Shown here in pieces: positions 34,520-43,814 of a stretch of 64,000 nucleotides of DNA. The stretch's first letter is position 1. Each line of letters begins with the position of its first letter. This DNA comes from an uncultured Fusicatenibacter sp. GTDB lineage: Bacteria > Bacillota > Clostridia > Lachnospirales > Lachnospiraceae. A program made the translations under genes and the position numbers. The stretch spans positions 4,708-68,707 of the forward strand of contig CABUPZ010000005.1 of NCBI GenBank assembly GCA_902493585.1. The letters are read 5' to 3'. A model generated the notes under the pieces. It searched no databases and was not told the origin of the DNA. It saw nothing but the letters and a program-made list of their open reading frames with translations.

Positions 34520-35008
34520 ATGAAAAAAGAGGAGCGGTATCCTGTGATCCTGTTTATTCCAGGCTCTGCGTGGCATAAACAGGAGATGTACAATGATATC
34601 CCTCAGTATGCGATGCTTGCGAAAAGAGGGTATGTGGTTGCAGCTATAGAATATCGGGAATCGGACATCGCTTCGTTTCCGGCGCAGGTGGAAGACGTAT
34701 GCAACGCGCTGAAGTTTCTTCCTGCGATTGCGGATATGTTTCATATGGATATGGAAAAAATTTTTCTTATGGGAAATTCGTCCGGCGGTCATATTGCGAT
34801 GATGTCTGTACTTTTTGATGCGCATAGGCTGTGTGAGCCGTTGCCGAAGATTTCCGGTGTTATCGCGGAGAGCGCTTCAACGGATCTTCTGATCTGCGCA
34901 AAAGATCCACTGCCTCCGTGGATGACGGTGCGTCCATCTGCGGTGTTTTATGACAGTAGAATTTTGGATATTATTCAAAAATTCTGTGAAGAGCATTTAA
35001 ACGGGTAA
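34520..35008 (+). pseudogene. Broken alpha/beta-hydrolase (esterase) gene
   Basis: An open frame of 162 residues that corresponds to the core of a small-molecule esterase: YPVILFIPGSAWHKQEMYND, VAAIEYRESDIASFPAQVED and the nucleophile elbow FLMGNSSGGHIAMM. The N-terminus is missing, and the sequence jumps from ASTDLLICAKDPLPPW to RILDIIQKFCEEHLNG with no aspartate or histidine region between, so the catalytic triad is incomplete. It is similar in layout to the intact gene at 46361-47203. No ribosome site precedes the ATG. Confidence 0.65.
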
Positions 35009-35111
35009 AAAAAAAATAAAGAAAACATGTGTCTGAGACTAGCCAGCGCGCCAGCGCTTTGGTACAATAAATAAGATATTAAAAACAGGATCACAAGAGG
35101 AGGAGATACCC

Positions 35112-36113
35112 ATGAATTTACAGGGACGTGACTTTTTGACACTGAAAGACTTTACGCCGGATGAGATCGGTTATCTGCTGGATCTCTCAGCAGAATTGAA
35201 AGACAAAAAGAAAAAAGGCATTCCGGTGGATGTGCTGCGCGGAAAGAATGTAGCGCTGATTTTTGAAAAGACCAGTACGAGAACCCGCTGTGCGTTTGAA
35301 GTGGCAGCCCATGACCTTGGCATGGGAACGACTTATCTGGATCCGACCGGTTCCCAGATCGGAAAGAAGGAGAGTATCCGTGATACAGCCAGAGTGCTGG
35401 CGGGAATGTATGAGGGAATCGAATATCGCGGGTTTGGACAGGAAATCGTGGAGGAACTGGCGAAGTATTCCAAGGTTCCGGTATGGAACGGTCTGACCAA
35501 TGAATATCACCCGACGCAGATGCTGGCGGATATGCTGACCATTCGTGAGCAGCTGGGACGTCTGAAAGGCGTGAAGCTGGTGTATATGGGAGATGCCCGT
35601 TATAACATGGGAAATTCTCTGATGATCGCTTCTGCCAAGATGGGAATGGATTTTGTAGCCTGCGCGCCGAAGAAGTATTTCCCCAATGATGAGCTGGTTG
35701 CTCAGTGCCGGGAATATGCAAAGGAGAGCGGCGCGACGATCACACTGACCGAAGATGTGAAAGAGGGTACAAAAGACGCCGATGTGATCTATACGGACGT
35801 CTGGGTATCTATGGGTGAGCCGGACGCTGTATGGGAAGAGCGTATCCGGGAGCTGACGCCGTACCGAGTGACAAAAGAAGTGATGGCAAACGCAAAGGAA
35901 ACAGCGATTTTCCTCCATTGCCTGCCTGCGTTCCATGATCTGGATACAAAGATCGGAAAAGAGATGGGCGAGCGTTTCGGCCTGACCGAGATGGAAGTGA
36001 CCAACGAAGTATTTGAATCTGAGCAGTCGAAGGTCTTTGAAGAAGCAGAAAACCGTATGCATACGATCAAGGCGGTCATGGCTGCGACGCTTGGAGCCTT
36101 TGGAAAGGAATGA
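35112..36113 (+). CDS. argF: Ornithine carbamoyltransferase
   Basis: 333 residues. The carbamoyl-phosphate motif EKTSTRTRCAFEVAAHDLGM, the HPTQMLADMLTI motif, the ornithine-binding DVWVSMGEPDAVWEERI region and FLHCLPAFHD are present. It makes citrulline from ornithine and carbamoyl phosphate; in anaerobes it can serve arginine synthesis or the catabolic arginine deiminase route. AGGAGGAG lies upstream. No other arginine genes are in the window. It is followed after 10 bases by birA. Confidence 0.95.
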   Translation: MNLQGRDFLTLKDFTPDEIGYLLDLSAELKDKKKKGIPVDVLRGKNVALIFEKTSTRTRCAFEVAAHDLGMGTTYLDPTGSQIGKKESIRDTARVLAGMYEGIEYRGFGQEIVEELAKYSKVPVWNGLTNEYHPTQMLADMLTIREQLGRLKGVKLVYMGDARYNMGNSLMIASAKMGMDFVACAPKKYFPNDELVAQCREYAKESGATITLTEDVKEGTKDADVIYTDVWVSMGEPDAVWEERIRELTPYRVTKEVMANAKETAIFLHCLPAFHDLDTKIGKEMGERFGLTEMEVTNEVFESEQSKVFEEAENRMHTIKAVMAATLGAFGKE

Positions 36114-36123
36114 CAGAAGAGGG

Positions 36124-37116
36124 ATGCGGGAAAATAAAAAAGCAGAGGTTCTGCGCCTGCTGAGAGAATCCAGGGAATTTATTTCCGGGCAGGAATTATG
36201 TGAAAAATTTTCCGTTTCCAGAACAGCCGTGTGGAAGATCATCAAACAGCTCAAAGAGGAAGGATATGAGATAGAGGCGGTCCAGAACAAAGGATACCGC
36301 CTCTTAAAAATGCCGGATATCCTCAGCCAGAGCGAGATTGAGAGCAGACTGGAAGGGGAATGGATCAGTAACCGGGTATATTTCGCGGAGGAAGTGGATT
36401 CCACCAATATCTGGGGCAAACGGCTGGCAGAGGAAGGTGCGCCTCACGGAACGCTGGTCGTCGCCGATGAACAGACCCAGGGCAGGGGACGGCGCGGCAG
36501 GAGCTGGGAATCGCCGAGAGGGACCACGGTGAGCATGACGCTGATCCTGCGGCCGGATCTGGAACCGGTGCGGGCTTCCATGCTGACGATCGTCATGGGG
36601 CTGAGCGTGGCGCAGGGACTGCAGGAACTGCTGGATGTGCCGGTTCAGATCAAGTGGCCCAACGATGCGGTGCTGAACGGCCATAAACTCTGCGGGATCC
36701 TGACGGAGATGAGCGCCCAGATCGATTACATCAATTATGTGGTGGTCGGAACCGGGATCAATGTGAACCAGACGGAAGTTCCGGAAGACTTGAAAGAGAT
36801 TGCGACTTCCCTGCGTATGGAGACGGGACATCCCGTAAACCGGGCGGAGGTGATCTGTGCCGTGATGAAAGCATTTGCGCGGAATTATCAGGTGTTCATG
36901 GAGACGGGAGATCTTTCCGGGCTTCAGGACGCATATAATGAAATACTGGCGAACAAAGACCGCCAGGTGCGTGTGCTGGACCCGAAGGCGCCGTTTGAGG
37001 GCGTCGCTCTGGGTATCAACGAGCGGGGCGAGCTTCTGGTGAAGCAGGAGAACGGGACCGTCTCGGAGGTTTACGCGGGAGAAGTGTCTGTGCGCGGCCT
37101 TTATTCTTATGTATAA
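36124..37116 (+). CDS. birA: Bifunctional biotin ligase / repressor BirA
   Basis: 330 residues. The N-terminal winged helix (about 1-60, FSVSRTAVWKIIKQLKEEGY) is followed by the biotin protein ligase domain with EVDSTN, QGRGRRGRSWESPRGTTVSM and IKWPNDAVLNGHKLCGILTE, and a C-terminal SH3-like domain (about 278-330). It attaches biotin to carboxylase carriers and can repress biotin genes. ATG 36124 is chosen; the longer open frame begins inside argF. Confidence 0.95.
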   Translation: MRENKKAEVLRLLRESREFISGQELCEKFSVSRTAVWKIIKQLKEEGYEIEAVQNKGYRLLKMPDILSQSEIESRLEGEWISNRVYFAEEVDSTNIWGKRLAEEGAPHGTLVVADEQTQGRGRRGRSWESPRGTTVSMTLILRPDLEPVRASMLTIVMGLSVAQGLQELLDVPVQIKWPNDAVLNGHKLCGILTEMSAQIDYINYVVVGTGINVNQTEVPEDLKEIATSLRMETGHPVNRAEVICAVMKAFARNYQVFMETGDLSGLQDAYNEILANKDRQVRVLDPKAPFEGVALGINERGELLVKQENGTVSEVYAGEVSVRGLYSYV

Positions 37117-37140
37117 ATGAAAAAAAGAAAGGAGTTCCGG

Positions 37141-37479
37141 ATGTATTCCGATGATGAAAAGGTAGTGCTCTGCGGTGCGAGCGCTTATGAACAGAAGTAT
37201 TATTTTAATCAGGATTTTTCCAGCCTTCCGCAGAGTGTACAGGATGAGCTGCATGTGATGTGCGTGATGTTTACGGTGGAGATTGGAGGAATCTTTACCC
37301 TGTGGTTTGACGGAGAGGGAAACCTGCAGTTTGAGACGGAGGCGGTGGACGCCGACGCCATGTATGACGAGATCGGCGGGGCGCTGAGGATCAAGCAGCT
37401 GCAGCAGGACAAGCAGGAGCTGCTGCAGTCCCTGGAACTGTATTACCGGGTATTTTTCCTTGGGGAAGAGTGCTTATGA
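37141..37479 (+). CDS. DUF6145-like small protein
   Basis: 112 residues, MYSDDEKVVLCGASAYEQKY and onwards, acidic, ending in a helical RIKQLQQDKQELLQSLELYY segment. I recall this as DUF6145, a Lachnospiraceae protein commonly found between birA and dusB. There is no signal peptide or membrane helix. ATG 37141 is preferred over 37117 because AAAGGAG sits upstream. The stop overlaps the dusB start (ATGA). The function is unknown. Confidence 0.75.
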   Translation: MYSDDEKVVLCGASAYEQKYYFNQDFSSLPQSVQDELHVMCVMFTVEIGGIFTLWFDGEGNLQFETEAVDADAMYDEIGGALRIKQLQQDKQELLQSLELYYRVFFLGEECL

Positions 37480-38450
37480 AGCCGCTGAAGATTGGGAATG
37501 TGACGATTGACTGCCCGGTGGTCCTGGCGCCGATGGCAGGAGTGACGGATCTGCCGTTCCGTCTGCTGTGCCGGGAGATGGGAGTCGGGCTGCTGAGTAT
37601 GGAGATGGTCAGCGCCAAGGCGATCCTTTATAAAAACAGGAACACAGAATCCCTGATGGAGATCGCGCCGGGGGAGAATCCCATTGCCCTGCAGCTGTTC
37701 GGCAGCGATCCAAAGATCCTGGGAGAAATTGCGGCGCAGATCCAGGACCGTCCCTTTGATATCCTGGATTTCAATATGGGATGTCCGGTGCCGAAGGTCG
37801 TCAACAATCAGGAGGGTTCTGCGCTGATGAAACAGCCGGAGCTGGTGCGGGAGATCACTTCCAGTCTTGTGAAAGCCTCGGAGAAACCGGTCACCGTAAA
37901 GATCCGCAAAGGATTCGACGACGCCCATGTCAACGCGGTGGAGATTGCCAAAATCCTGGAGGACTGCGGCGTTGCCGCGGTTGCGGTCCATGGACGTACC
38001 AGAGAACAGTATTACTCGGGAAAGGCGGACTGGGAGATCATCCGGAAAGTGAAGGAGGCGGTATCCATCCCTGTGATCGGAAACGGCGATGTGGATAGCC
38101 CGAAGGCGGCGGTGGAGATGCTGGAGCAGACAGGATGTGACGGTGTGATGATCGGACGGGCGGCACAGGGAAATCCGTGGCTCTTCCGGGAGATCCGTCA
38201 TTATCTGGAGACCGGAGAAGAACTTCCGAGGCCTTCTATGGACGAGGTCAAAGAGATGATCCTGCGCCATGCACGTCTTCAGGTGGAATATAAAGGCCCG
38301 GATGTGGGAATGCGGGAAATGCGCAAGCATGTGGCGTGGTATACCGCGGGATTTCCCCATTCCGCAAAGCTGCGTTCGGAAGTGAACGCGGTGGGAACGC
38401 TGGAAGAGCTTGGGGAGCTTTTACAGAACTGGACGTTGGACAGGCGCTGA
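37476..38450 (+). CDS. dusB: tRNA-dihydrouridine synthase DusB
   Basis: 324 residues, a TIM-barrel flavoenzyme. FMN and active-site motifs are APMAGVTDLPFRLLCREMGV, FDILDFNMGCPVPKVVNNQE (catalytic Cys in NMGCP), VAVHGRTREQYYSGKADWEI and GNGDVDSPKAAVEMLEQTGC, then a helical tRNA-binding C-terminus with MREMRKHVAWYTAGFP. It reduces uridine in tRNA D-loops. ATG 37476 overlaps the stop of the preceding gene. Confidence 0.95.
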   Translation: MKPLKIGNVTIDCPVVLAPMAGVTDLPFRLLCREMGVGLLSMEMVSAKAILYKNRNTESLMEIAPGENPIALQLFGSDPKILGEIAAQIQDRPFDILDFNMGCPVPKVVNNQEGSALMKQPELVREITSSLVKASEKPVTVKIRKGFDDAHVNAVEIAKILEDCGVAAVAVHGRTREQYYSGKADWEIIRKVKEAVSIPVIGNGDVDSPKAAVEMLEQTGCDGVMIGRAAQGNPWLFREIRHYLETGEELPRPSMDEVKEMILRHARLQVEYKGPDVGMREMRKHVAWYTAGFPHSAKLRSEVNAVGTLEELGELLQNWTLDRR

Positions 38451-38513
38451 AATATGCGGACATAAAAGAGGAAAAGAAAAAGAAAACGAAAGAAAAATGG
38501 AGTATAGCAAACT

Positions 38514-39914
38514 ATGAAAATCAAAGAGATCTTTGCCCCTTCGGATATGACGCAGGGGAAACCATGGGAAAAAATTCTGGTTTTTACGATCCCTATGCTG
38601 CTGGGAAATATTGCGCAGCAGCTTTATAACACGGTGGACAGCATCGTGGTGGGAAGATACGTGGGAGACAATGCGCTGGCAGCGGTGGGAAGCGCCAGCC
38701 CGATCATGAATCTTCTGCTGGTGCTTTTCGTCGGAATCTCTGTGGGCGCCGGCGTTATGGTATCCCAGTATTTCGGCGCGAAGGAGAGGGAAGCGCTTTC
38801 CAGGACGATTGGAAATTGTATCACACTGACCGCTGCTGCGTCACTGTTCATCATGGTCGTGGGAACACTGTGTGCGCGGCCTTTGCTGGAACTTCTGAAT
38901 ACACCGGAAAGTATCATTGACTGGTGTGCATCTTATCTGATCATTATGATGCTTGGTTCGGCGGGAATTGCATATTATAACATTCTGTGCGGTATATTAA
39001 GAGGACTGGGTGATTCTGTATCGGCGCTGGTCTATCTGCTGATCGCAACGGTTATCAACATTGTTCTGGATGTTACCTTTGTGGCGGTGTTCCATATGGG
39101 AGTGCCGGGAGTGGCGCTGGCAACGGTGATCGCGCAGATTATCTCTGCGGTTATGTGTATGATCAAACTGAAAAGAATGTCAGATTTATTTGATCTGAAA
39201 CTGCAGTATCTGAAGCCGGACGGACGTCATGCACTGAACATCATCCGTCTTGGGCTTCCGTCCGGTATCACCCAGGCGATCTTTTCCATGGCGATGGTCG
39301 TGGTACAGTCACTGACCAACAGCTTCGGAGAGATGGTCATTGCGGCGAACGTAATTATCATGCGTGTGGATGGTTTCGCGATGATGCCGAACTTCTCGTT
39401 CGGAACGGCGATGACCACCTTTGCGGGCCAGAACGTGGGAGCCAGAAGGTATGACCGCGTGGAGCAGGGAGCCAAACAAGGCACGCTGATGGCGGTGGGC
39501 ACTTCCACGGTGATCACTGTGCTGATCCTTCTGTTTGGAAGACATCTGATGGCGATCTTTACTAACACCTCCGAGCTTGTGACGCTGAGCGCCAATATGA
39601 TGAGGATCCTGGCGGTGGGATACATCGCGATGGCGGTAACCCAGAGCCTTTCCGGCGTCATGCGCGGAGCGGGAGATACGATGACGCCTATGTGGATCTC
39701 CCTGATCACAACCGTCGTGATCCGTGTGCCGGTGGCTTACGGAATTTCCTGGCTGACCAGAACCCCGGAGCTGCCCAACGGACGGTACGAATGTATCTGG
39801 ATTTCCCTGCTGTCTTCCTGGCTGATGGGAGCCCTGATCACCTTCATCTTCTACCGCAGAGGAAAATGGAAAACCAAGGGTCTTGACGGGAAAAAAGGAA
39901 GCCAAACGGCGTGA
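38514..39914 (+). CDS. MATE-family efflux transporter
   Basis: 466 residues, twelve hydrophobic segments in two pseudo-repeats. The MATE start region FTIPMLLGNIAQQLYNTVDS followed by IVVGRYVGDNALAAVGSASP is clear. It exports drugs or metabolites using a Na+ or H+ gradient. It follows dusB by 63 bases and may be in the same transcript. A greA promoter lies behind it. Confidence 0.93.
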   Translation: MKIKEIFAPSDMTQGKPWEKILVFTIPMLLGNIAQQLYNTVDSIVVGRYVGDNALAAVGSASPIMNLLLVLFVGISVGAGVMVSQYFGAKEREALSRTIGNCITLTAAASLFIMVVGTLCARPLLELLNTPESIIDWCASYLIIMMLGSAGIAYYNILCGILRGLGDSVSALVYLLIATVINIVLDVTFVAVFHMGVPGVALATVIAQIISAVMCMIKLKRMSDLFDLKLQYLKPDGRHALNIIRLGLPSGITQAIFSMAMVVVQSLTNSFGEMVIAANVIIMRVDGFAMMPNFSFGTAMTTFAGQNVGARRYDRVEQGAKQGTLMAVGTSTVITVLILLFGRHLMAIFTNTSELVTLSANMMRILAVGYIAMAVTQSLSGVMRGAGDTMTPMWISLITTVVIRVPVAYGISWLTRTPELPNGRYECIWISLLSSWLMGALITFIFYRRGKWKTKGLDGKKGSQTA

Positions 39915-39935
39915 GAAGGTTCCGCCAGCTTTTTC

Positions 39936-39964
39936 TTGACAAGGCCAGACATTTCCTTTATACT
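39936..39964 (+). promoter_or_regulatory. Promoter of greA
   Basis: TTGACA (39936-39941), 17-bp spacer, TATACT (39959-39964). It leaves a leader of about 125 bases before greA. Confidence 0.8.
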
Positions 39965-40009
39965 ACTGTAATTGTTAGGATAGGCGGAGTCTGTCCTTTG
40001 GATTTTACA

Positions 40010-40065
40010 TGAAGAGAACCATCAGCAGACAAAGGTAAAAAAACTTTTGTCTGCTGATAGTACAT
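40010..40065 (+). promoter_or_regulatory. Structured leader of greA
   Basis: ATCAGCAGACAAAGGT and its near-complement CTTTTGTCTGCTGAT form a long stem around an A-rich loop. A smaller stem AGGATAG/CTGTCCT lies upstream (about 39977-39999). No U-run follows the larger stem, so it is not an ordinary terminator. Confidence 0.5.
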
Positions 40066-40097
40066 TGACAGATACAGATAAGGAAAGGGTGTAGAAA

Positions 40098-40580
40098 ATG
40101 GCAGAGAAGAAAAATATTCTTACTTATGCAGGTCTCCAGAAACTGGAGGAAGAACTTCATGACTTAAAGGTAAACCGGAGAAAAGAGGTTGCCGTAAAGA
40201 TCCGGGAAGCGAGAGAGCAGGGCGACTTATCCGAGAACGCGGAGTACGATGCAGCGAAGGACGAACAGCGCGATATCGAAGCCCGTATCGAAGAGATTGA
40301 GAAAATCCTGAAAAACGCAGAGGTCGTAGTGGAAGATGAAGTGGATTCCGACAAGATCAATGTGGGATGTAAGGTAGATGTGTATGATGTGGAGTTTGAA
40401 GAAGAGATCGAATTCCAGATCGTAGGTTCCACCGAGGCAAACAGCCTGGAAGGAAAAATTTCCAACGAATCTCCGGTTGGAAAAGCTCTGATCGGCGCCC
40501 GCATCGGCGACGTTGTGGAAGTGGAAACACCTACCGGCGTTATGCAGTACAAGGTACTGAAGATCCAGAGAAACGTCTGA
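40098..40580 (+). CDS. greA: Transcription elongation factor GreA
   Basis: 160 residues. The N-terminal coiled coil (KNILTYAGLQKLEEELHDLK; REAREQGDLSENAEYDAAKD with the acidic tip) and the C-terminal FKBP-like domain (VGSTEANSLEGKISNESPVG, KALIGARIGDVVEVETPTG) match GreA throughout. It rescues backtracked RNA polymerase. It is followed after 54 bases by lysS, a common pairing. Confidence 0.96.
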   Translation: MAEKKNILTYAGLQKLEEELHDLKVNRRKEVAVKIREAREQGDLSENAEYDAAKDEQRDIEARIEEIEKILKNAEVVVEDEVDSDKINVGCKVDVYDVEFEEEIEFQIVGSTEANSLEGKISNESPVGKALIGARIGDVVEVETPTGVMQYKVLKIQRNV

Positions 40581-40634
40581 TCACCGGAAGAAAGAAGAAT
40601 GAAAGAAGAATACAGAAAAAGGGAGTGAGAAAGA

Positions 40635-42584
40635 TTGGCACAGCAGAAGCAGACACAGGAACAGGATATTAATCAGTTATTGAAGGTGCGCCGTGATAAA
40701 CTGAAGGAACTGCAGGAGAACGGCAAGGATCCGTTTGCTATTACGAAATATGATGTGACACATCACAGTCAGGAAATCAAAGACAACTATGAGGAGCTGG
40801 AGGAGAAAGAGGTTTCCGTAGCGGGACGTATGATGTCCAAACGTGTGATGGGAAAGGCTTCTTTCTGTAATGTACAGGATCTGCAGGGCGGTATTCAGTG
40901 CTACGTGGCACGCGACAATATCGGTGAGGAAGCTTACAAGGAATTCAAGAAAATGGACATCGGCGATGTCGTAGGTGTGAAGGGAACTGTTTTCACGACG
41001 AAGACAGGTGAGATCTCCATTCATGTGACCAGTCTGACGCTGCTGAGCAAGAGTCTTCAGATCCTCCCGGAGAAGTTCCACGGACTGACCAATACGGATC
41101 TTCGTTACCGTCAGAGATACGTGGACCTGATCATGAATCCGGAGGTAAAGGATACCTTTATCAAACGTTCCAGGATCATCAGCGCGATCCGCAAATACCT
41201 GGACGGCGAGGGATTTATGGAAGTGGAAACCCCGATGCTGGTGGCGAATGCCGGCGGCGCGGCGGCACGTCCTTTCGAGACGCATTTCAATGCGCTGAAT
41301 GAGGATCTGAAACTTCGCATTTCCCTGGAACTTTATCTGAAACGTCTGATCGTCGGCGGTCTGGAGAGAGTGTATGAGATCGGTCGTGTATTCCGTAATG
41401 AAGGTCTGGACACCAGACACAATCCGGAATTCACGCTGATGGAGCTGTACCAGGCATATACGGATTATAACGGAATGATGGATCTGACCGAGAATCTTTA
41501 CCGCCATGTGGCGCAGGAAGTTCTGGGCACCACGAAGATCGTTTACAACGGAATCGAGATGGATCTTGGCAAACCGTTTGAGCGTATTACGATGGTTGAC
41601 GCAGTGAAGAAGTATTCCGGCGTGGACTGGAATCAGGTAGAGACGCTGGAGCAGGCGAGAGAGCTGGCAAAAGAGCATCATATTGAATATGAAGAGAGAC
41701 ATAAAAAAGGCGATATCCTGAACCTGTTCTTTGAGGAATTTGTTGAGGAGCATCTGGTTCAGCCGACCTTCGTTATGGACCATCCGGTGGAGATTTCTCC
41801 GCTGACCAAGAAGAAACCGGAGAATCCGGAATATGTGGAACGTTTCGAGTTCTTTATGAACGGCTGGGAAATGGCAAACGCTTACTCCGAGCTGAACGAT
41901 CCGATCGATCAGAGAGAGAGATTTAAAGCACAGGAGGAGCAGTTCGCTCAGGGTGACGAGGAGGCAAATCATACGGATGAGGACTTTCTGAACGCGCTGG
42001 AGATCGGTATGCCTCCGACCGGCGGTATCGGATTCGGTATCGACCGTATGTGTATGCTTCTGACAGACAGCGCGGCGATCCGTGATGTGCTGCTCTTCCC
42101 GACTATGAAGTCACAGGGTGCTTCCAAAAATGAGGCAAACAATGCGGCACAGGCAGGAAAAGTCGCTGCCGCTGAAGTGGAAGCAGAGGAAAAAACAGCG
42201 GAAACGATTGATTTTTCCAATGTGAAGATTGAGCCGCTGTTTGAGGAAATGGTGGCCTTTGACACCTTCAGCAAGTCCGATTTCCGTGCCGTGAAGGTGA
42301 AAGACTGCGTGGCAGTGCCGAAGAGCAAAAAGCTCCTCCAGTTTACGCTGGACGATGGAACAGGCACAGACCGTACAATCTTGAGCGGTATTCATGAGTA
42401 TTATGAGCCGGAAGAGCTGATTGGAAAGACCTGTATCGCCATCGTAAATCTGCCGCCGAGAAAGATGATGGGAATCGATTCCTGTGGTATGCTGATCTCA
42501 GCGGTACATGAGGTAGACGGCAAGGAAGGATTGAATCTCCTGATGGTGGATGACAGGATTCCGGCGGGAGCGAAGCTGTATTAA
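40635..42584 (+). CDS. lysS: Lysyl-tRNA synthetase with C-terminal tRNA-binding domain
   Basis: 649 residues, about 150 longer than a standard class II LysRS. An OB-fold anticodon-binding domain (about 55-160) precedes the class II catalytic core with motif 1 (FMEVETPMLVANAGGAAARP), motif 2 (EIGRVFRNEGLDTRHNPEFT) and motif 3 (GIGFGIDRMCMLL). A linker rich in A/E/K (about 495-525) leads to an EMAP/MetRS-type tRNA-binding domain (VKVKDCVAVPKSKKLLQFTL; NLPPRKMMGIDSCGMLISAV). The start is TTG 40635 with GGGAGTGAG upstream. The added domain should increase tRNA affinity. Confidence 0.94.
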   Translation: MAQQKQTQEQDINQLLKVRRDKLKELQENGKDPFAITKYDVTHHSQEIKDNYEELEEKEVSVAGRMMSKRVMGKASFCNVQDLQGGIQCYVARDNIGEEAYKEFKKMDIGDVVGVKGTVFTTKTGEISIHVTSLTLLSKSLQILPEKFHGLTNTDLRYRQRYVDLIMNPEVKDTFIKRSRIISAIRKYLDGEGFMEVETPMLVANAGGAAARPFETHFNALNEDLKLRISLELYLKRLIVGGLERVYEIGRVFRNEGLDTRHNPEFTLMELYQAYTDYNGMMDLTENLYRHVAQEVLGTTKIVYNGIEMDLGKPFERITMVDAVKKYSGVDWNQVETLEQARELAKEHHIEYEERHKKGDILNLFFEEFVEEHLVQPTFVMDHPVEISPLTKKKPENPEYVERFEFFMNGWEMANAYSELNDPIDQRERFKAQEEQFAQGDEEANHTDEDFLNALEIGMPPTGGIGFGIDRMCMLLTDSAAIRDVLLFPTMKSQGASKNEANNAAQAGKVAAAEVEAEEKTAETIDFSNVKIEPLFEEMVAFDTFSKSDFRAVKVKDCVAVPKSKKLLQFTLDDGTGTDRTILSGIHEYYEPEELIGKTCIAIVNLPPRKMMGIDSCGMLISAVHEVDGKEGLNLLMVDDRIPAGAKLY

Positions 42585-42615
42585 TTGAAAGAACGATAAA
42601 TAGAATGAAAAAAGA

Positions 42616-42650
42616 GACCGCACTGGCTGAAATGAGGCTGGTGCGGTTTT
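42616..42650 (+). terminator. Terminator of greA-lysS
   Basis: ACCGCACTGGC pairs with GCTGGTGCGGT, followed by TTTT. Confidence 0.8.
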
Positions 42651-42714
42651 GGTATATTTATAAAAACTGTGGCAAAGACTTTGATACGGATGAAGTGCCA
42701 GTTAGGAGGTTTTT

Positions 42715-42873
42715 ATGCTGAGTGTATTTCTGGGATAAATGGAGCAGGCAATTTACCATCCGCAGACGTATTTTGATAATGAGTATGAAGATGAATGGAG
42801 CACAGATCAATTATCCGTGAATATGATACAAGATATTAATAAGTCGGAAGTTATCAGCCCATACTTGATATAG
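42715..42873 (+). pseudogene. DUF4869-like gene, nonsense-mutated and truncated
   Basis: An AGGAGG site precedes ATG 42715, which reads MLSVFLG and then TAA (42736). The same frame continues at once as MEQAIYHPQTYFDNEYEDEW, then STDQLSVNMIQDINKSEVIS and PYLI before a second stop. DUF4869 proteins, as I recall them, read continuously through this point with a glutamate and go on for about 80 more residues. So there is one nonsense codon and loss of the C-terminal half. The rest of 42600-43052 is AT-rich and holds no other gene. Confidence 0.55.
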
Positions 42874-43144
42874 AGAGCATAGAGCCTAAAAAGCTTTTTT
42901 GTCCCGGAATGATGAGAAGAAATTGACAGGATAGGAATCGGATGCTTTTCCTTACTTTTGAACTAATTTTAGATATAATATTAGTGTGAAAGGAAGATGT
43001 GTGCGTGTCAGCCGTATCTTCTTTTTTTATATTGCAGGATTTGCTTCAATACTAAAGTGTACCCCATGTCAAGGACAAATTGAATTTGTTGAGTTGTTGT
43101 CCTGGTGGAGGCATTCATGAACGTCCATTCCAATGGACTGTTCA

Positions 43145-43504
43145 TCATCTTTCATGTTCCAGAGATTCGCTTAGCACGTGCGACAGGATCTGCCGTGTAT
43201 AAGCGTCCGGGACCGTGGACAGATAGGCAAACGCACCGTTATAGGGGATGTATGTTATATCTGTGAGCAGCACCTTTCGGGCACCTTTATCATAACCACG
43301 AAAGGTGTATGCAGCCGGGATCAACTGGAAATCAGCCCTGTCTCGTGCTTCACGTTTGGCTCTGATGTCGGCTGAACGAACCCAGTTGTAGTAGCCAGAG
43401 CGTGAGACACCGGCAATCTTACATAAGGCAGTGACGATCAGGCGGTTATCTGTTTGAGAGAGGACTTCGTGAATGATTTCAAATGACCTGCTCAGGAGGC
43501 GCAT
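43145..43504 (-). pseudogene. IS3 transposase OrfB, internally deleted
   Basis: 119 residues. The N-terminal part reads ALCKIAGVSRSGYYNWVRSA, typical of the HTH_21 region. It then jumps from AAYTFRGYDKGARK directly to VLLTDITYIPYNGAFAYLST, the first catalytic aspartate region of the rve integrase core. The intervening roughly 100 residues and the remaining catalytic D and E segments are missing, so it cannot be an active transposase. Confidence 0.7.
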
Positions 43505-43814
43505 CCTTTAGCTGTTCGGGATCCGTAGCCTTACGTGCAGAGGGATATCCGGTATGAAATTCACCAAACTTTGTAATTTCATTTTTGATATGCTGCCGAA
43601 TCCCGTTAATACGGATTTTCCCAAGCACATCGGGAGGATAGCCAAGTTCCTTAACGATGTGAAATGCGGGTTCCCCGGACTGATATCTTTTCCAGAACTC
43701 TTCCTTGAATTCAGCAGTAAACGGAATCTTGTTGGGAGTGACCTGGTAAGTATACGGGTTCGCTTTAAGCTGACGGATTTCCTTTTCGGTGAATGTTTTT
43801 TTTGCGAGTGGCAT
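43479..43814 (-). CDS. IS3-type OrfA / helix-turn-helix protein of the degenerate element
   Basis: 111 residues, MPLAKKTFTEKEIRQLKANP, YTYQVTPNKIPFTAEFKEEF and WKRYQSGEPAFHIVKELGYP, the usual N-terminal DNA-binding protein of this clostridial IS type. It looks intact, and its end overlaps the OrfB start by 26 bases, consistent with frameshift expression in the parent element. An AGGAGG site precedes ATG 43814 (ATG 43820 is an alternative). Confidence 0.65.
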   Translation of the reverse strand: MPLAKKTFTEKEIRQLKANPYTYQVTPNKIPFTAEFKEEFWKRYQSGEPAFHIVKELGYPPDVLGKIRINGIRQHIKNEITKFGEFHTGYPSARKATDPEQLKDAPPEQVI

